Shown: one piece after another, positions 34,971-47,020 of the stretch
Position numbering within the stretch: position 1 is the first letter of the stretch
Layout: each line of letters begins with the position of its first letter
From: Dactylorhiza incarnata
Lineage: Eukaryota; Streptophyta; Magnoliopsida; Asparagales; Orchidaceae
DNA: 64,000 nt
Direction: 5' to 3'
Assembly: GCA_033032865.1 (NCBI GenBank)
Contig: JAWHQI010000719.1
Coordinates: 186,001 to 250,000 of the forward strand
Made by a program: the position numbers and the translations under genes
Notes under the pieces: model-generated
Databases searched by the model: none
What the model was told of the DNA's origin: nothing
What the model saw: the letters and a program-made list of their open reading frames with translations, nothing else

Positions 34971-35589
34971 TTCAAGGTCTACATCTTTGAATTTGATTTT
35001 CAATAGTTTTCATGACAGCTGACAAAGTGACTCTCTTTTTTCCGTGAAATACTTATTTCACTAATTGCTATCTTATATGTGGATTTGTAGTATGAAAGCA
35101 GTTGTCTGTACATTATAAAGATCATGGAGCCAATCCTACAGACATATACAGTATAATTTCTCTCAATCCGCTTCTCTTATTGTCATGTTATCATGCCACT
35201 CTTTGCAATTTTATCTTAACTAAATTTTACAATGACATTTTTCCGAATAGGAAAGAATTTATGGCTTCAACTACCAAGACCAGGAAAGCTCCGACTGTGG
35301 AAGCAGCAGAGGCGGCCCGCCGATCAACACTTTTCATTTCCATTTTTTTTTAAATGTTGCTGCATTAGCGGCGCTTATTTATAAAAGCGCCGCTAAAGCT
35401 GCAGCTTTTATTTAATAAACTGCCACAGAAGTGACATTGGCGCCGTTTTTTTCAAAAAGCGATGCAAAGTTCTATATCGGCGATAGCATTCGCGGCGTTT
35501 TATAAAGCGCCGCGAATGATTTCACGGCGCTTGAAAAGCGCCGCGGAAAGCCCAAAAAAGCGCCGTTGTAGACTCGTTTTGTTGTAGTG
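34971..35589. other. CACTA right interior and subterminal palindromes
   Basis: A short plus frame around 35263-35350 (MASTTKTRKAPTVEAAEA) follows an AG-like acceptor, but I cannot assign it. From 35360 to 35580 GGCGCTTxxxAAAGCGCCGC units in both orientations form the right subterminal array, ending in the terminal repeat. Confidence 0.6.
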
Positions 35590-35592
35590 CTG

Positions 35593-36472
35593 GCCGACCT
35601 AGTCGTCACCTCCAGAGAACTGAACATCAACGCATCCGAGCATATGTGTTGCGATGCACCAGTATCTAATATCCATCAGTTGTCAGAGTCTTCATGACTT
35701 TTAGTGATGGTATAAAGACCATCACTCTTCACTCCAGATCTATCGTCACCACGCCCGCAACCTGGACGTCTCCAGAACTCTGTGCACGCTGCGAGAAATT
35801 CCTCTGGATGTGGCTCCGTCTACAGTGGTAACAAATAACTCCCTTTTTCGACGCCGGTCGAGTCCCGTGCACCCCTCGATCCCCTGTCGAATGCTCTCCC
35901 TCGTCCATCTACTACCAAAATATGTTCACCCCCTGGAGTGGGGTCCTTCAGCATCTGACTAGACAGTAACGCCGATGTGACCTCCTCCAGCCCCACTATA
36001 TCCTTCCCATATAGGAGCGTGGTCACCATGTGTTTAATGGATGACGGGAGCGAGGTAAGAAGTAATGGAGTCTTATCTTCTTCCTCCACTTTCACACCAA
36101 CCACATGCAATTGGTTTAGATGGTTGTTGAACACATTAAAGTGTTCATGCAGGTTGTCACCCTACTGCATCTTCAGCCCATACAAACGTTGTTTCAACAA
36201 CAACCTTGTGGTCAACGACTTGGCCAAATACAATCATTCAAGCTTCTCCGGATCCAAAGCTTGATTGCGCTAGTGGCACACTCATTCAAGTCAATCCACT
36301 CATCATCGTTCACTTCAGCAACCAATTTTTCTCGTCCCCGCAAAATACACACTAGCATCTGCTCAACTAGCATATCTTTGACGTGAATTTATCATAAACT
36401 AAAATTTTAGCTTCCATCGAACTTCTTCACCTAGCACCGAGCCAAAGTCGCATTCTTCCCTTCCATAGTTGC
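35593..36472 (-). pseudogene. Copia-A gag and protease remnant
   Basis: From the right, a gag start (MEGKNATLAR, then VKKFDGS) is followed by frame-broken UBN2-type gag (FNNHLNQLHVVGVKVEEED, GLEEVTSALLSSQM). It ends in the aspartic protease motif WILDTGASQHMC at about 35640-35675 and FSSLEVTT just before the CACTA insertion. Stops and shifts are numerous. The protease fragment continues, in frame, at 17839 on the other side of the CACTA. Confidence 0.8.
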
Positions 36473-36600
36473 CCACCGGTATGACTAAGAGATCTAATTA
36501 ATCCAAGGTCGGATTTGAAAGGATGGAAATATGACCTAATCGTTCACCACTGTAATCAAACATTTCCTCAAATGTTCAATCAGTCGCCTACAGAACCTGA

Positions 36601-36615
36601 CTCTGATACCACTCT
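36601..36615 (-). other. Copia-A primer-binding site
   Basis: On the minus strand, AGTGGTATCAGAG begins two bases after the LTR end at 36616. It matches the initiator-methionine tRNA complement used by Copia elements and fixes the element's orientation. Confidence 0.85.
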
Positions 36616-36935
36616 TGTTGGGATTTTCGATCGCGAAAGCGCAATCACCATGACCAACTAAATACAGAGTCACAAAAAATTACGTATTTCACATAATTTT
36701 ATTAGCGTAATAAAATAAATACATACTCAAATTAAGAGATACAAATCCGAAAATATACTGCAGAAGAACTCGAACTACAAAAAGCCGCAGGAGTAATATG
36801 AACATGATTGCAATTAACAAAGTTGACGCACAAGATTCGTACCAGAACACACCTTCATTATTGTCAGACGACCAATCTCCGCTGCCACCACCGAGAAGAG
36901 ATCCAAGTCCGGACTTGACCTTACCGCGAATGCAT

Positions 36936-39900
36936 TGTAAGACCCCTTTCTTATTATATTTTCGTGTCTTACCGCCCAGAACCGTCGTCTTGCGGTGACA
37001 CCTATACATGAGAAGGTCTTCACTACAAGACGCCGATTCTGCCGACTATTCATACATCCAGGCCAACCACAGCATAATATAAAACAAGTCCTCAACAATC
37101 ACATTATAAATAAAGAGACATGTCCAAATGAGATACATAAATAAAAAGGTAATGAATAAGTGTACTAAAATAAAAGAGCTTAAGCCCGGTACATGACGGT
37201 CCTCACTACAAATCTCTCAGACAAAGACAAATCACACATTGCCGAGGGAAAACATGGAAGGTAGCGTTCGGAAGATGGTATCTCACCGGAGCACTTTTGG
37301 CTGCAGCTTAGAGTCCAACTTCGGGCCTGACCACTATATCAAGTCCCTCCCTCTAGATGTGAGTCTGTTCCTCCTGGTGTTCCTATTTGTTATGCCACAT
37401 CCAGCCGTTAGTCCATAAGACTAAGCGGTTTCCTCGTCCCCTCCACCCGCGACTCCTAGGCACCAGGCGGGGAGGATGAAAAGAAATGTAACAAAGGATA
37501 ATATAAATAACAGGTGGCAGTGATCCTATCTAACACAAGTATAGATAGAAAAATGATCATCTTCTAACAGTTCTACTATACTGTCTATGTATAAGAGTGC
37601 AAAAAGACAAGGAATAAGCACTAGTAATAGTAACAGTGAACAAAGATCAAACAATATCATTCACAGTAGAATAAGTAAGAAAAGCAGTAAATGAAAAAGA
37701 AGCAGCTACAAAAGTAACCATATCTTATAAGAATGCACATACAAACTTATAAGTTAGGGGATCTGACACTAAGTTAAACTCATCGTATAATATAACACAT
37801 ACTAATTTATACGTTGAGGTCTTGTTTATGAAATGATGTCATGTTATGTTGTGCAATGCAATGATGCAACTCACTCGCACAACTCTGTACGTATAGACCT
37901 TTTAAGTTCTCTCTGTTTGAGTATGTCAACTCAGGTACCACGTTGAGGCAAACAAGGGCAGTGGATAAGGCATGTCCACTTCTAGGCTTCTATCAACACC
38001 TGCCGTCCTAGACCTTATGTACACCGTACCCCTAAGAACACATAGGGTATCCACGCACTCTTTAGTAGTAACACCTCTTAATTTGTATTTCCCCGATCCT
38101 CCAGCTCGTCGGACTATCTTGTCTTCCTTAGATAACACTGAGCCTACCGCTCGCAGGACTAACCCGTCCTGATACTATAATTCACCGAGCCTCTAGCTCG
38201 TCGGAGTAATTAGTCCTTGTACCAATACGTCCCATATTTTGGGATGAGGATTAACTTATCAAGTTCTCCTACTTAACTACTCTTGTCTATCATTTAGTTG
38301 AACTTAGAGGTTTAGGGTGAACCTTGGATTTCCCGCGCGAGGATTACTTGGTGAAGGGCTCACAACAGTACTAAGAAGTATGATGGGGTGACATCCCAAA
38401 CCTCTCTTTCTCAAGATATTTAATCTTGTTGGTGGCTACCCATTCTTACATACCCACTTCTTTTCTGGTTACTCTAGCTTCATAAGGTGGTTTACAATTA
38501 CAGGGACAGAGAAGCGACAATGTTCAATTGAACATCAATCTTTGCCATTTTCTTAGTGACAAACTACATCTTCACGTCATCACTCAATCTCTATCTAATG
38601 GTTCCACATTATGATATTAATTATGACCTCTAGTAGCTGGTGGATCTCCCCTCATATCCATTAACATATTGTTGTCAAAATTCCATATTGATAGTTTTAC
38701 TAAATGCACCACAAACCTAAAGATTAAGTGCTGACATTAATTGGTTGATCTACCAATCAACCTATGATGTACCCAATGTTCCAGGAATCAATTCCGTGTG
38801 TGAAGATCAAATGGGGTCTAGATCAAATGCTTCACTTTTACTACCCGCAGACCAAATTGTCCTCAAGCATGATACATGACCTAAAAGGGAACTACATGGT
38901 CCTCATAGCTAATATACATTCAAATATAGTTCTAGAAGTTGTACAAATGATAAGTTATTAATGTCCATCATATTTACTTGAATATGATTATGTTTGTGCC
39001 TAATAATCAAACTTCTTAATATTTAAGGGAAACCATCAATTTGTACATAAAGTGACAACTAACATGACCCAAATGGTCTAATAAAATTTACTGAGTTTTG
39101 TTATGACCCAAAACAATGTCCAGCAAAGATTCATAATTTTCTCCCTAATTAAATTTCAGAAAATTTATTAAATGTCCAAGGATAAAATTTGTAATATTGT
39201 GAAGGATCTACTACATTTATTCATCCAATTACTGTAAAGAAAATTTTCAAGTATTTATATAACTCTAAAATGAACATCAACAAAATTTGGCATTTTTCTA
39301 ACAATATTAAATAAATCATATAAGCCCATTATTTTCACTTTATGAAGGAGCTACTGTAAATCATCATGAAATAATTACAATAAAATTATCGTAGCACTGT
39401 GGGGATATATCAAGTCCTCTGACTAAGTCTCATAAATTTCCAATTATATTTGACCAGCAATAATAATTATTAAAGAAAAATGATAAAACTCCACTTTATG
39501 AAGGAACTATTGTGAATCATCATAGAATAAATGTGGCAAAATTATCATGACATTATTATGATCTAAGAAGTCTGCTTACCAAATTTCATAATTTTCTACC
39601 TTTATTTGACTAGCAATATTAATTATTCTAAGAGACAAACAAACTCTAACTTGTGAAGGAACTATAGTAAATACTCATCAAATAAATATAATAAAATTGC
39701 CAGAGGCTAATAATAATCTCAAAAGTCTACCTACCCAATTTCATTAATTTCCATGTCAATTTAACCAGCAATTATAATTAATTTAGGGAGGCATTAAAAT
39801 TTCACTTTGTGAAGGAACCACAGTAAATACTCATCAATTAAATTCAAATAAATTTCCAGGGCTAAATATGGTCTTTAAAGTCTACATATCCAATTTCATA

Positions 39901-42124
39901 CAATTTTGAGTTCATATGCTCATACACAAGTGTGATAGAATAAATGAGGATAACTCAACTAATTACTACTTAGTGAGTTATCATACCCTCCAAAGGTGAA
40001 TCCCAGAGTTTTGTAACATTCCAGAAAATTTTAAGCCTAAAATACTTAATTATGCTCAGCGTGACAAAATCACATAATCCCTAATTTTCTAAGGAATTCA
40101 ACCTCAAAGTTCATGATTTTCCTTGAGATGTAATGTCTCATGATATCAAGTGCGCGCATGTTTTGAATTTCATAAGAATTGACCAAAGGAATATCTATCA
40201 ATTCACAAAACATCATTGTGTATAACACCGTATTGAATTTTCATGGTGTTTTGGTCTTGCATGTGAATTTCCTTCACATGCAGGAGCCAAAATGAGCTAA
40301 ACATGTATCATGCTCATGATATAGCTAAACAATTCCCCCACCAAAATATTGGGGTGTTTTGAAGGAATTTAATCACTTAATTAACACATGCATAAATATT
40401 TAAATGTTTCCTAAAACTTTAAGAAAATATTCTCTAAAAATTCCCAATTTTGGGCAGGGCGTGTATTAGGGCATGACTCATGCATGCCCAAAATTTCAGA
40501 TCATTTGGAGTTGTAGAACTCCATGAATTAATTTTCTAGTGACTAGGGCACCTAATGTACATCTCCCACAAGAAATTGATTTCATGGAGCTACAGTGCTC
40601 CAATTTGAGTGAACTCAATTTCTAAAAATAGTAGAGACCTAGAGATTCATCTTTCATGTTAGACACTTTTTTTTATTTTGCTTCTATATTTTTCTATAAT
40701 TTATTTGAAGTTCATGCAGATATAGCTAGTATAACATTAAAATATAATGTGGTCTGTGGCTATCATCTGCGCGGGATCTAACGACCTTCCATCATCTTCC
40801 CCAGCTAGCCAACAGCCAAGATTAATTCTTCCTGGGCCAACTTTGACCCCATTTTCCAGCGAGCTCCGGCCGTCTCCGGCAAAACCCCCAAGCCACCATC
40901 TTCCTCATCATCTGCGCGGTGAGAACTCGGCCAAAGGTGGTTGGAGTTGGTCTCCCGACGTTTTCATTTTCGAGTTGGAACATGGAAAATCAGAAATGGT
41001 GTACACCATTTCTGCATCAAATTTTGAAAATGGAAGAAGGGGAAAGCTAGCACGTGAGAAGAGGAAGAGGAATCCTACATGGTTGCAAATGTTGGACCTT
41101 GTGTTCCTCTTAGGGGCCATTTCGATTTCTCCGGCGAGCTCCTTGCAATGTCCCCCCAGCAGAGCTCGATTTCTTCAGCAAAGGTGGGGCTTCTTCTTCT
41201 CTCAGCTTACTGAAGGTGGTCAGGAGCTCGAATGGGGCTGAGGAGGTTTAATTTGAGGTGTGCCATCATAACACCTCTCAGCCACCCAATAGGAGCCTAA
41301 ATTCTCCACCAGCTGGCCCCCTCTCTGCATGAATTCGACTGGAATTTACTTTGTCAACTGAGAGAGGATATTGGAAGGAGGAATGGGAGGACATGTGGAG
41401 GGCATTCCACAAAACCATGGTTGTCCTCATTCAAAAATTGGGGATTTCCCAATTTTGCCCTTTTGCATGTCATCACTTCCTAATTTTTGAGGGCATGCAT
41501 GGTAATTAAGTCATGGGATGCAGATTGGGCTTCTAACATTGTCTTAACCCATTTGAAACTTGGTTTGGGTTCACTTGACCTAAATGACTCAATTTGGGCT
41601 AAGTGCACTTGAGTTGACCCTAGGTCAAATTGACCAATATAGTTGACCCACATTGATGGTCTTCGGTCTCTAATCATCATGTGAGGTGTATTGGGCCATG
41701 GTGTGACCCCAATTGGGCGAATTAAGCCATAAGGTGTAATTTTGACCAAGATTGGGCTAGGTTTGACTTTGGTCAAATTGGGTCAATTGGTTGACCAAAT
41801 GATGTGGCTCTCGGTCAATTGAACCTCTTGGAGTGTTTGCCTTGTAGTGGTGGGTTCAATTTGGCCATATGAAGCTCAACTGACTTCAATTGAGAAGGTT
41901 TGACCTATTGATCTCCTTGAAAGATCATGAGTGTCAAGGTGAGGTTATATTGACATACTGAAACTCCTTTGGTTAATTCTAGGCTAGGTGACCTAAAATT
42001 GATAAATGCACACCACGGTACAATTCACTTATTCTCGTAGCTTTCTTGGGTTCTTTTGGCTAGTCTCCCTTTTTGTCATGAGAAAAATTCAACTTAGGAG
42101 TCTAGTGGTTTGTGGGATATTACA
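36936..42124 (-). mobile_element. 5.2-kb solo LTR (or LARD), inverted relative of 19784-24699
   Basis: It starts TGTAAGACCCC and ends GGGATATTACA. Its first ~120 bases match the reverse complement of the end of the 19784-24699 element (CCCAGAACCG, GGTGACACC, ACAAGACGCCGATTCTGCCG-like). Further inside, GAGCCTCTAGCTCGTCGG blocks near 38090-38210 match 23330-23480 inverted. The flanking pentamers TGCAT and CGCGC do not match well, so its target duplication has decayed. No gag or pol found. 40747-41241 has an open frame without recognisable domains. Confidence 0.75.
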
Positions 42125-42721
42125 CGCGCAGCCCGCCAACGTCAATACTTGTGCACAACCATCGATCACTGTCTACTCGCATGCAACCATTGAGCAAAGC
42201 GCACCTTGTCGCAGCCCGCAAATCTGGCGCCTTGCCGTTGCCCGCACGATTCCGCTCTTTGATGCCGATGCAGCCCGCAATTGGATGTCGACACTCACCG
42301 TCTCCTTCAGTCGTCCACTACCACTCTCCTCTTCAAGGCTTTACATTTCTTTGTTTTGGCTTTTAATGTGAATTTTAAAGTTTGCCTACTCCCTCTCCTT
42401 TTATAGAACCATTTCACATGTCTTAGGCTCTGTTTGGTTGGGCTGTTGCTGATGAAAAGCTGCTGATGGAAAGCTGCTGATGGAAAAAGTGCTGATTCTG
42501 GAAAACGGAGTTTTGCTTAAAAACTGTTTGGATGAAAAGTTGCTGATTCTGGAAAATGGAGTTTGTAAAACGGAGTTTTGAAAATGTTGTTTGGAAACAA
42601 AACGGAGTTTTGAGTGAATTTTTTTTTCTCACCAAATATATGAAAAATAAATATATTTTCCATCATATAATACCAAATACAAAAAAATAATGTCCACATG
42701 AACCATATGTCATGATATCTC

Positions 42722-43948
42722 CTACGATCTAGATTCATACAACTGATCCGCTATACTATCACGTAGCGCGATCATCTCCTCTACACCACCTGCAGTGTCA
42801 GGGCATATATCTTGCCGCTCTTGTGTGGCCACTCCATCAACTCTACCCCTCTGCTCAGACTCACTGAAATCAAAATCCACACGCGAAGGATGCCGGCGAA
42901 TGAAATTATGTAAAGTCATTGTGGCCATCACAATATCTGCCTGTTTGTCAAAGCGAAAGCTTGGCATATCCCGCAGTATGGCCCACTTCTTCTTCCATAC
43001 ACTGAAAGATCGTTCTATCACACTTCGAAGCGATGAATGCGCATGATTGAACATCTCTCGACGTCCTTCTGCGCGACGTCCACCACGGGCAAAGTCTGGC
43101 AGATGATATCTTGTATCTGGATATGGTTTTAAATATCCTTTTTGTAGAGGATAGCCAGCATCAACCAAGTAATATTTTCCTGAAAAATATTATTAAATGT
43201 TTAAAAATAGATATATTTTTTAAAGTAATAATTAGATGAAATCAGCAACTTTTCATCCCAACCTGCCATAACGAATGTGAAGCACATATTGAAATCACAA
43301 GCCGCCATGACATTTTGTTTCGGTCTGCCCTTTCTCCCAATATATGGAACTTGACCTCCCACTGGTACGCACGCGTCGACATGTGTTCCATCTATTGCCT
43401 CAACGCAATCCTTAAAAAAAGGCATATAACGCCTGTCATACATAATCTCTGGCGGAGTGCAACTGAAAGACCTATCAGATGGTTGAATCACTTCCTCGGC
43501 TAACTTCAACAATGCGCGAACACCTTGAGCAAAAAATCTGCTAGTTGTCTCCGTTGAGTGCTGAAATCGCTCGCGTGTTTTTCTCATTGATTCATTATGA
43601 GACAATATATATTGTCAATGCTAGAACTTCTCTGGCTGCAGTTCTTCTTGTTCCCTGAAAACCACACTTCTTTTCCAGAGCATGCAAGAGATCCATAAAA
43701 ATTTCTTGACTCATCATGAATGAGTCATGAAATCTAACTCGAGTACCACGAAGTAGCTCTCCGACCCATTTATCGCCGGTTTGCTTTGAAGTCATGGATG
43801 GAACTGGATGGTTTAACAACGAGGTGTGTTCGGAGATATAACATATTGCTGCCACCACATTTTGATGATGGGCGATAACACTATTTCTTCTAAAGATCGC
43901 GTGCTTCTCGTGCTCTGCTCTGGTATTTTCCGATTCATCACTAGACAT
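42722..43948 (-). pseudogene. Harbinger DDE transposase, frameshifted
   Basis: It starts MSSDESENTRAEHEK at 43948. The frame changes in an ATATATAT run near 43603-43612 (TIYI to SHNESMRKT). The middle has EAIDGTHVDAC (first Asp) and RKGRPKQNVMAACDF. An intron fits 43180 to about 43256 (GCAG|GTTGGG ... TTTCAG|GAAAAT). The last exon, 42722-43179, has YYLVDAGYPL (second Asp) and SLRSVIERSF (Glu), ending NFIRRH plus an acidic tail. The usual W-E-G-S-A-H-D-S-R stretch between CDF and VDAGY is absent. With the shift it is probably inactive. The DDE_4 nuclease family identity is secure. Confidence 0.85.
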
Positions 43949-44164
43949 TTTATGTTAAATAAAAGCAATACCAAGAATTACAACATCAGAAATAGCAAGT
44001 TAAAATCTCATAATATCCATAATGTCCACATCAAGTAATTAAACATAATGCAATGAAATTGTGTTATCATCACAACCAGAAAAAAAAAGATAAAAGTGTC
44101 CACATCAAAACAAAAAATATAACATCCATAGTTCAATAGTAAAAATATAACATCATGTCTCATA

Positions 44165-45099
44165 CTACGCCCCACGAGTAAATCGGTTTTTCAGCCACTT
44201 TATGTTCATGCCTTCCGGAAGGCACATGAAAGTCTCTCTATGTTTTGTTTCCATCAAATATGTGATGGCAAAATCATAGAAGTCTTCATCGGATTGCACT
44301 TCTTGGTACGTGCCTAATTTTTCTAGTGCAAGTCCAATAGTAAAAGAAGAAGATAAAATCACTTGTGGCTCCTGGATGCTTCGACTTATGATCTTCGAGG
44401 ACTTGGCCAAATCTTCTAACACCGAGCTACTAGCTTTCTTCTTTCCTTTCTTTCTTTTTTTGCTTGTTTCTGAGGTCTCAGCTGGAAGAGGAACTTCGCT
44501 AACCTCAGTGTCATCATGTTCATCCTCTGACATTGCTCTTTCATCGATAGACTCCGTAGCAAGATTCCTGGAGTGAGGAGTGCAAGAATGATGTCCTGTA
44601 GCAACAACCGAACTGAATATCAAGTTCAGTTTATCCTCTAACTCTGGGGGGATTCCGGCATATCTGAATTTCTTTGCCAACGGGACAACCTAAAAAATAA
44701 AAGGTTTTAAATTAGAGATTGAAAAATTTAAACTACTAATAAGAAATACCAATGATTTTAATTACTAAATACCTTCAATCTTTCGTCCCACCACTCGTCT
44801 GAGACGTCTATAGTCTTCCTCGATGGATTCCAACCCAAACCGGTCTCACCACGTTTCAACTCTGTCCATAATTTCCACTCTTTCTTCAAATGATCCCATT
44901 TATTCTTAAGTTGGACTTTATCATATTTTTTACCAGTCTGTGCTTCAAAGTTTTTCATAACATTTGTCCACCCCTGTTTATTAAAATGTGTGGTTGGTCG
45001 ATTACCACGCTCTATCTCTTTTATGCAGATATCACAAAATAGAATCACATCGTTATTGTCCCACATAGCAGACACCCCACCATCCTTTGCTTTGCCCAT
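44165..45099 (-). CDS. Harbinger Myb/SANT-like DNA-binding protein
   Basis: Exon 1 (44773-45099) starts MGKAKDGGVSAMWDNNDV and holds a Myb/SANT-like trihelix domain (FNKQGWTNVMKNF, LKNKWDHLKKEWKLW). A short intron (44690-44772, GTATTT...TTTTAG) joins it in frame to exon 2 (44165-44689). Exon 2 has AKKFRYAGIPPELEDKL, an acidic stretch, a KKRKKGKKK nuclear-localisation-like cluster, and a C-terminal helix region ending NRFTRGA. No break was seen. In PIF/Harbinger elements this partner binds the ends and helps bring the transposase into the nucleus. A long CA-repeat frame continues upstream of the ATG and is not coding. Confidence 0.8.
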
Positions 45100-45135
45100 C
45101 CTTAAAACATTAAACAAAATTAACAATAACATACA

Positions 45136-45228
45136 CCAACAAATAAACCAACACACACATACACCAACACACACATACACCAACACAGACATACACCAAC
45201 ACACACATACACCAACACACATACACCA

Positions 45229-45262
<34 letters not shown>

Positions 45263-45347
45263 ACACACATACACCAACACACACACATACACACATACAC
45301 ACACATTCACATACACACATACATTCACATACACACACACACACATA
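45136..45347. repeat. (ACAC)n / ACACCAACAC microsatellite
   Basis: Compound CA-rich tandem repeat (ACATACACCAACAC units, then pure CA, then ACACATTCACATAC) just 5' of the Myb-like gene inside the Harbinger. It generates long false Cys/Val-rich and Thr/His-rich frames. Confidence 0.95.
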
Positions 45348-45887
45348 CATGTTTATAAATTAAAAAGGACATGTTTATAAATTAAAAAGGACATGTTTAT
45401 AAATATTTGTATTTGCTGGGTGGCTATAATAACATTTATTGAGAGTGAAGTAGTGTAGCATAGATGTAGGTGTGAAAAGACATAGATCTAGGTGATTTGA
45501 TCATAAAATAGGTAAGAATTGGGATAAAAAGCACTAGGTCTATGATAACGTGAATTAAAATTGTGCAATATATTTGGATAAAATAGGTTAAAAATATCAT
45601 TCAAAACTTAACAGTGATGACTGGAGCATGAAAATTCAGTCACCTCATTCAAAGCAACACCTCATTTGGAACAAGGCAAATGCTGATAATGAAGATGAAG
45701 GAGATAATAATATTTTTTTGCTAAGTTCAAATTATAGCATGCTAGATATTCTCAACATGCTCTCTCAGGTGCAGGGTTTTTTTCATCTAACATGCAATTA
45801 TTATTAGTATTATTTTGTAATTAGGTGATGTGGTAGTGAGTCTAGTCTACTATGATATCATTTAAGAACCTAAGCATCCAACCTAAC
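45348..45887. other. Harbinger spacer
   Basis: AT-rich sequence between two CA repeats; a 20-bp unit (GGACATGTTTATAAATTAAA-like) is repeated three times near 45345-45410. No gene seen. Confidence 0.6.
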
Positions 45888-45962
45888 ACCACCACAACAT
45901 ACATATACACAACACAACATACATACACACAACACAACACACACATACACACACACAACACA

Positions 45963-45994
<32 letters not shown>

Positions 45995-46402
45995 CACCAC
46001 AACATACATAAACACAACATACATACACAACACAACACAACACCACCACCACAACATACATAAACACAACATACATACACACAACACAACACAACACCAC
46101 CACAACATACACACACACACACACACACACCACCACAACATACAACACAACACAACATACATACACACAACACAACATACATACACACAACACAACACAC
46201 ACATACACAAACACAACACAACATATATACACACACACACCACCACAACATACACACACACAACACACACACACACACACAACATACATACACACACAAC
46301 ATAACATACATACACACAACACAACACACACATACACACACAACACAACATACATACACACACACCACCACAACATACATACACACAACACAACACACAC
46401 GA
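45888..46402. repeat. CA-rich minisatellite, ACACCACCACAACATACATA units
   Basis: About 515 bp of compound repeat mixing CACAACACAACA, CATACATACACA and CACCACCACAACA words, including higher-order repeats of about 70-100 bp. Non-coding. Confidence 0.95.
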
Positions 46403-46799
46403 ACAGCACACATACAATGCTTTACAATTCTCTTAAAATAATTCTGCATTATATAACATAATTATCACTCACAGCACCGGAGGGAGAAACATCCAACATC
46501 ACACACAAACAGCATACACACACCAACAACATAATTATCACTACAACAGCATAATTATCACTACAATAAACACATACAATGCTTTACATCACACACCAAC
46601 AACATAATTATCACTACAATAAACACACACCAACAACATACACACACCAACATCACACACAAACAACACTGGCTGGAGAAACGAGAGGGAGAAACATCCA
46701 GGGAGAAACATCAATCAACACTGAAAAAAAGAGGGATTACCTGAAGTTGGCGTCGGAGGAGAGGGATAAACGGGAGGGGAAATCGCCTGGATGTCTATG

Positions 46800-47020
46800 T
46801 GCGTCGCCGTCGATGTGCGTCACCGTCGATGTGCGTCGACTGGAGAAACGAGAGCGTCGCCGTCGATGTCGCTAGGTAGGGGAAGAAGAATCGCCGTCGA
46901 GAAGAAACGCCGTCGATGTGCGTCGACTGGAGAAACGAGAGCGTCGCCGCCGTCGAGAAGAAACGCCTTCGATGTGCGTCGACTGGAGAAAAGAGAGCGT
47001 CGCCGTCGATGTCGCTAGGG
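46800..47020. repeat. GTCGCCGTCGATGTGCGTC tandem array
   Basis: About three to four copies of a ~55-70-bp unit with GATGTGCGTCGACTGGAGAAA followed by GAGAGCGTCGCCGTCGATG, near the right end of the Harbinger. It could be the transposase 5' leader or a subterminal binding array. It is not protein-coding by any recognisable domain. Confidence 0.8.

Larger units (their letters stand above)
17840..35589. mobile_element. CACTA (En/Spm-like) element interrupted by Copia-B
   Basis: It begins CACTACAACAAAA and ends TTTTGTTGTAGTG, the 13-bp CACTA terminal inverted repeat. Flanking triplets are TTG (17837-17839) and CTG (35590-35592), a target duplication with one change. Its own sequence is only about 1.65 kb (17840-18865 and 34971-35589); the rest is the Copia-B insertion. 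No transposase is present, so it is non-autonomous. The middle (18150-18800 and 35100-35340) is of unknown origin and may be captured host sequence. Confidence 0.9.

Noticed and set aside
40747..41241. 164-codon plus frame in the 5.2-kb element
   Set aside because: Low-complexity content with no recognisable domain, and inside a non-coding LTR-like element. Not supported as a gene.
45110..46449. Cys/Val-rich and Thr/His-rich long frames
   Set aside because: They are translations of CA-repeat DNA in several frames on both strands, with no domain or start context.
46800..47020. Regular repeats that might be a CRISPR-like array
   Set aside because: The units are degenerate tandem repeats in a plant transposon. 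There are no unique spacers or cas genes, and CRISPR is not expected in a plant nucleus.
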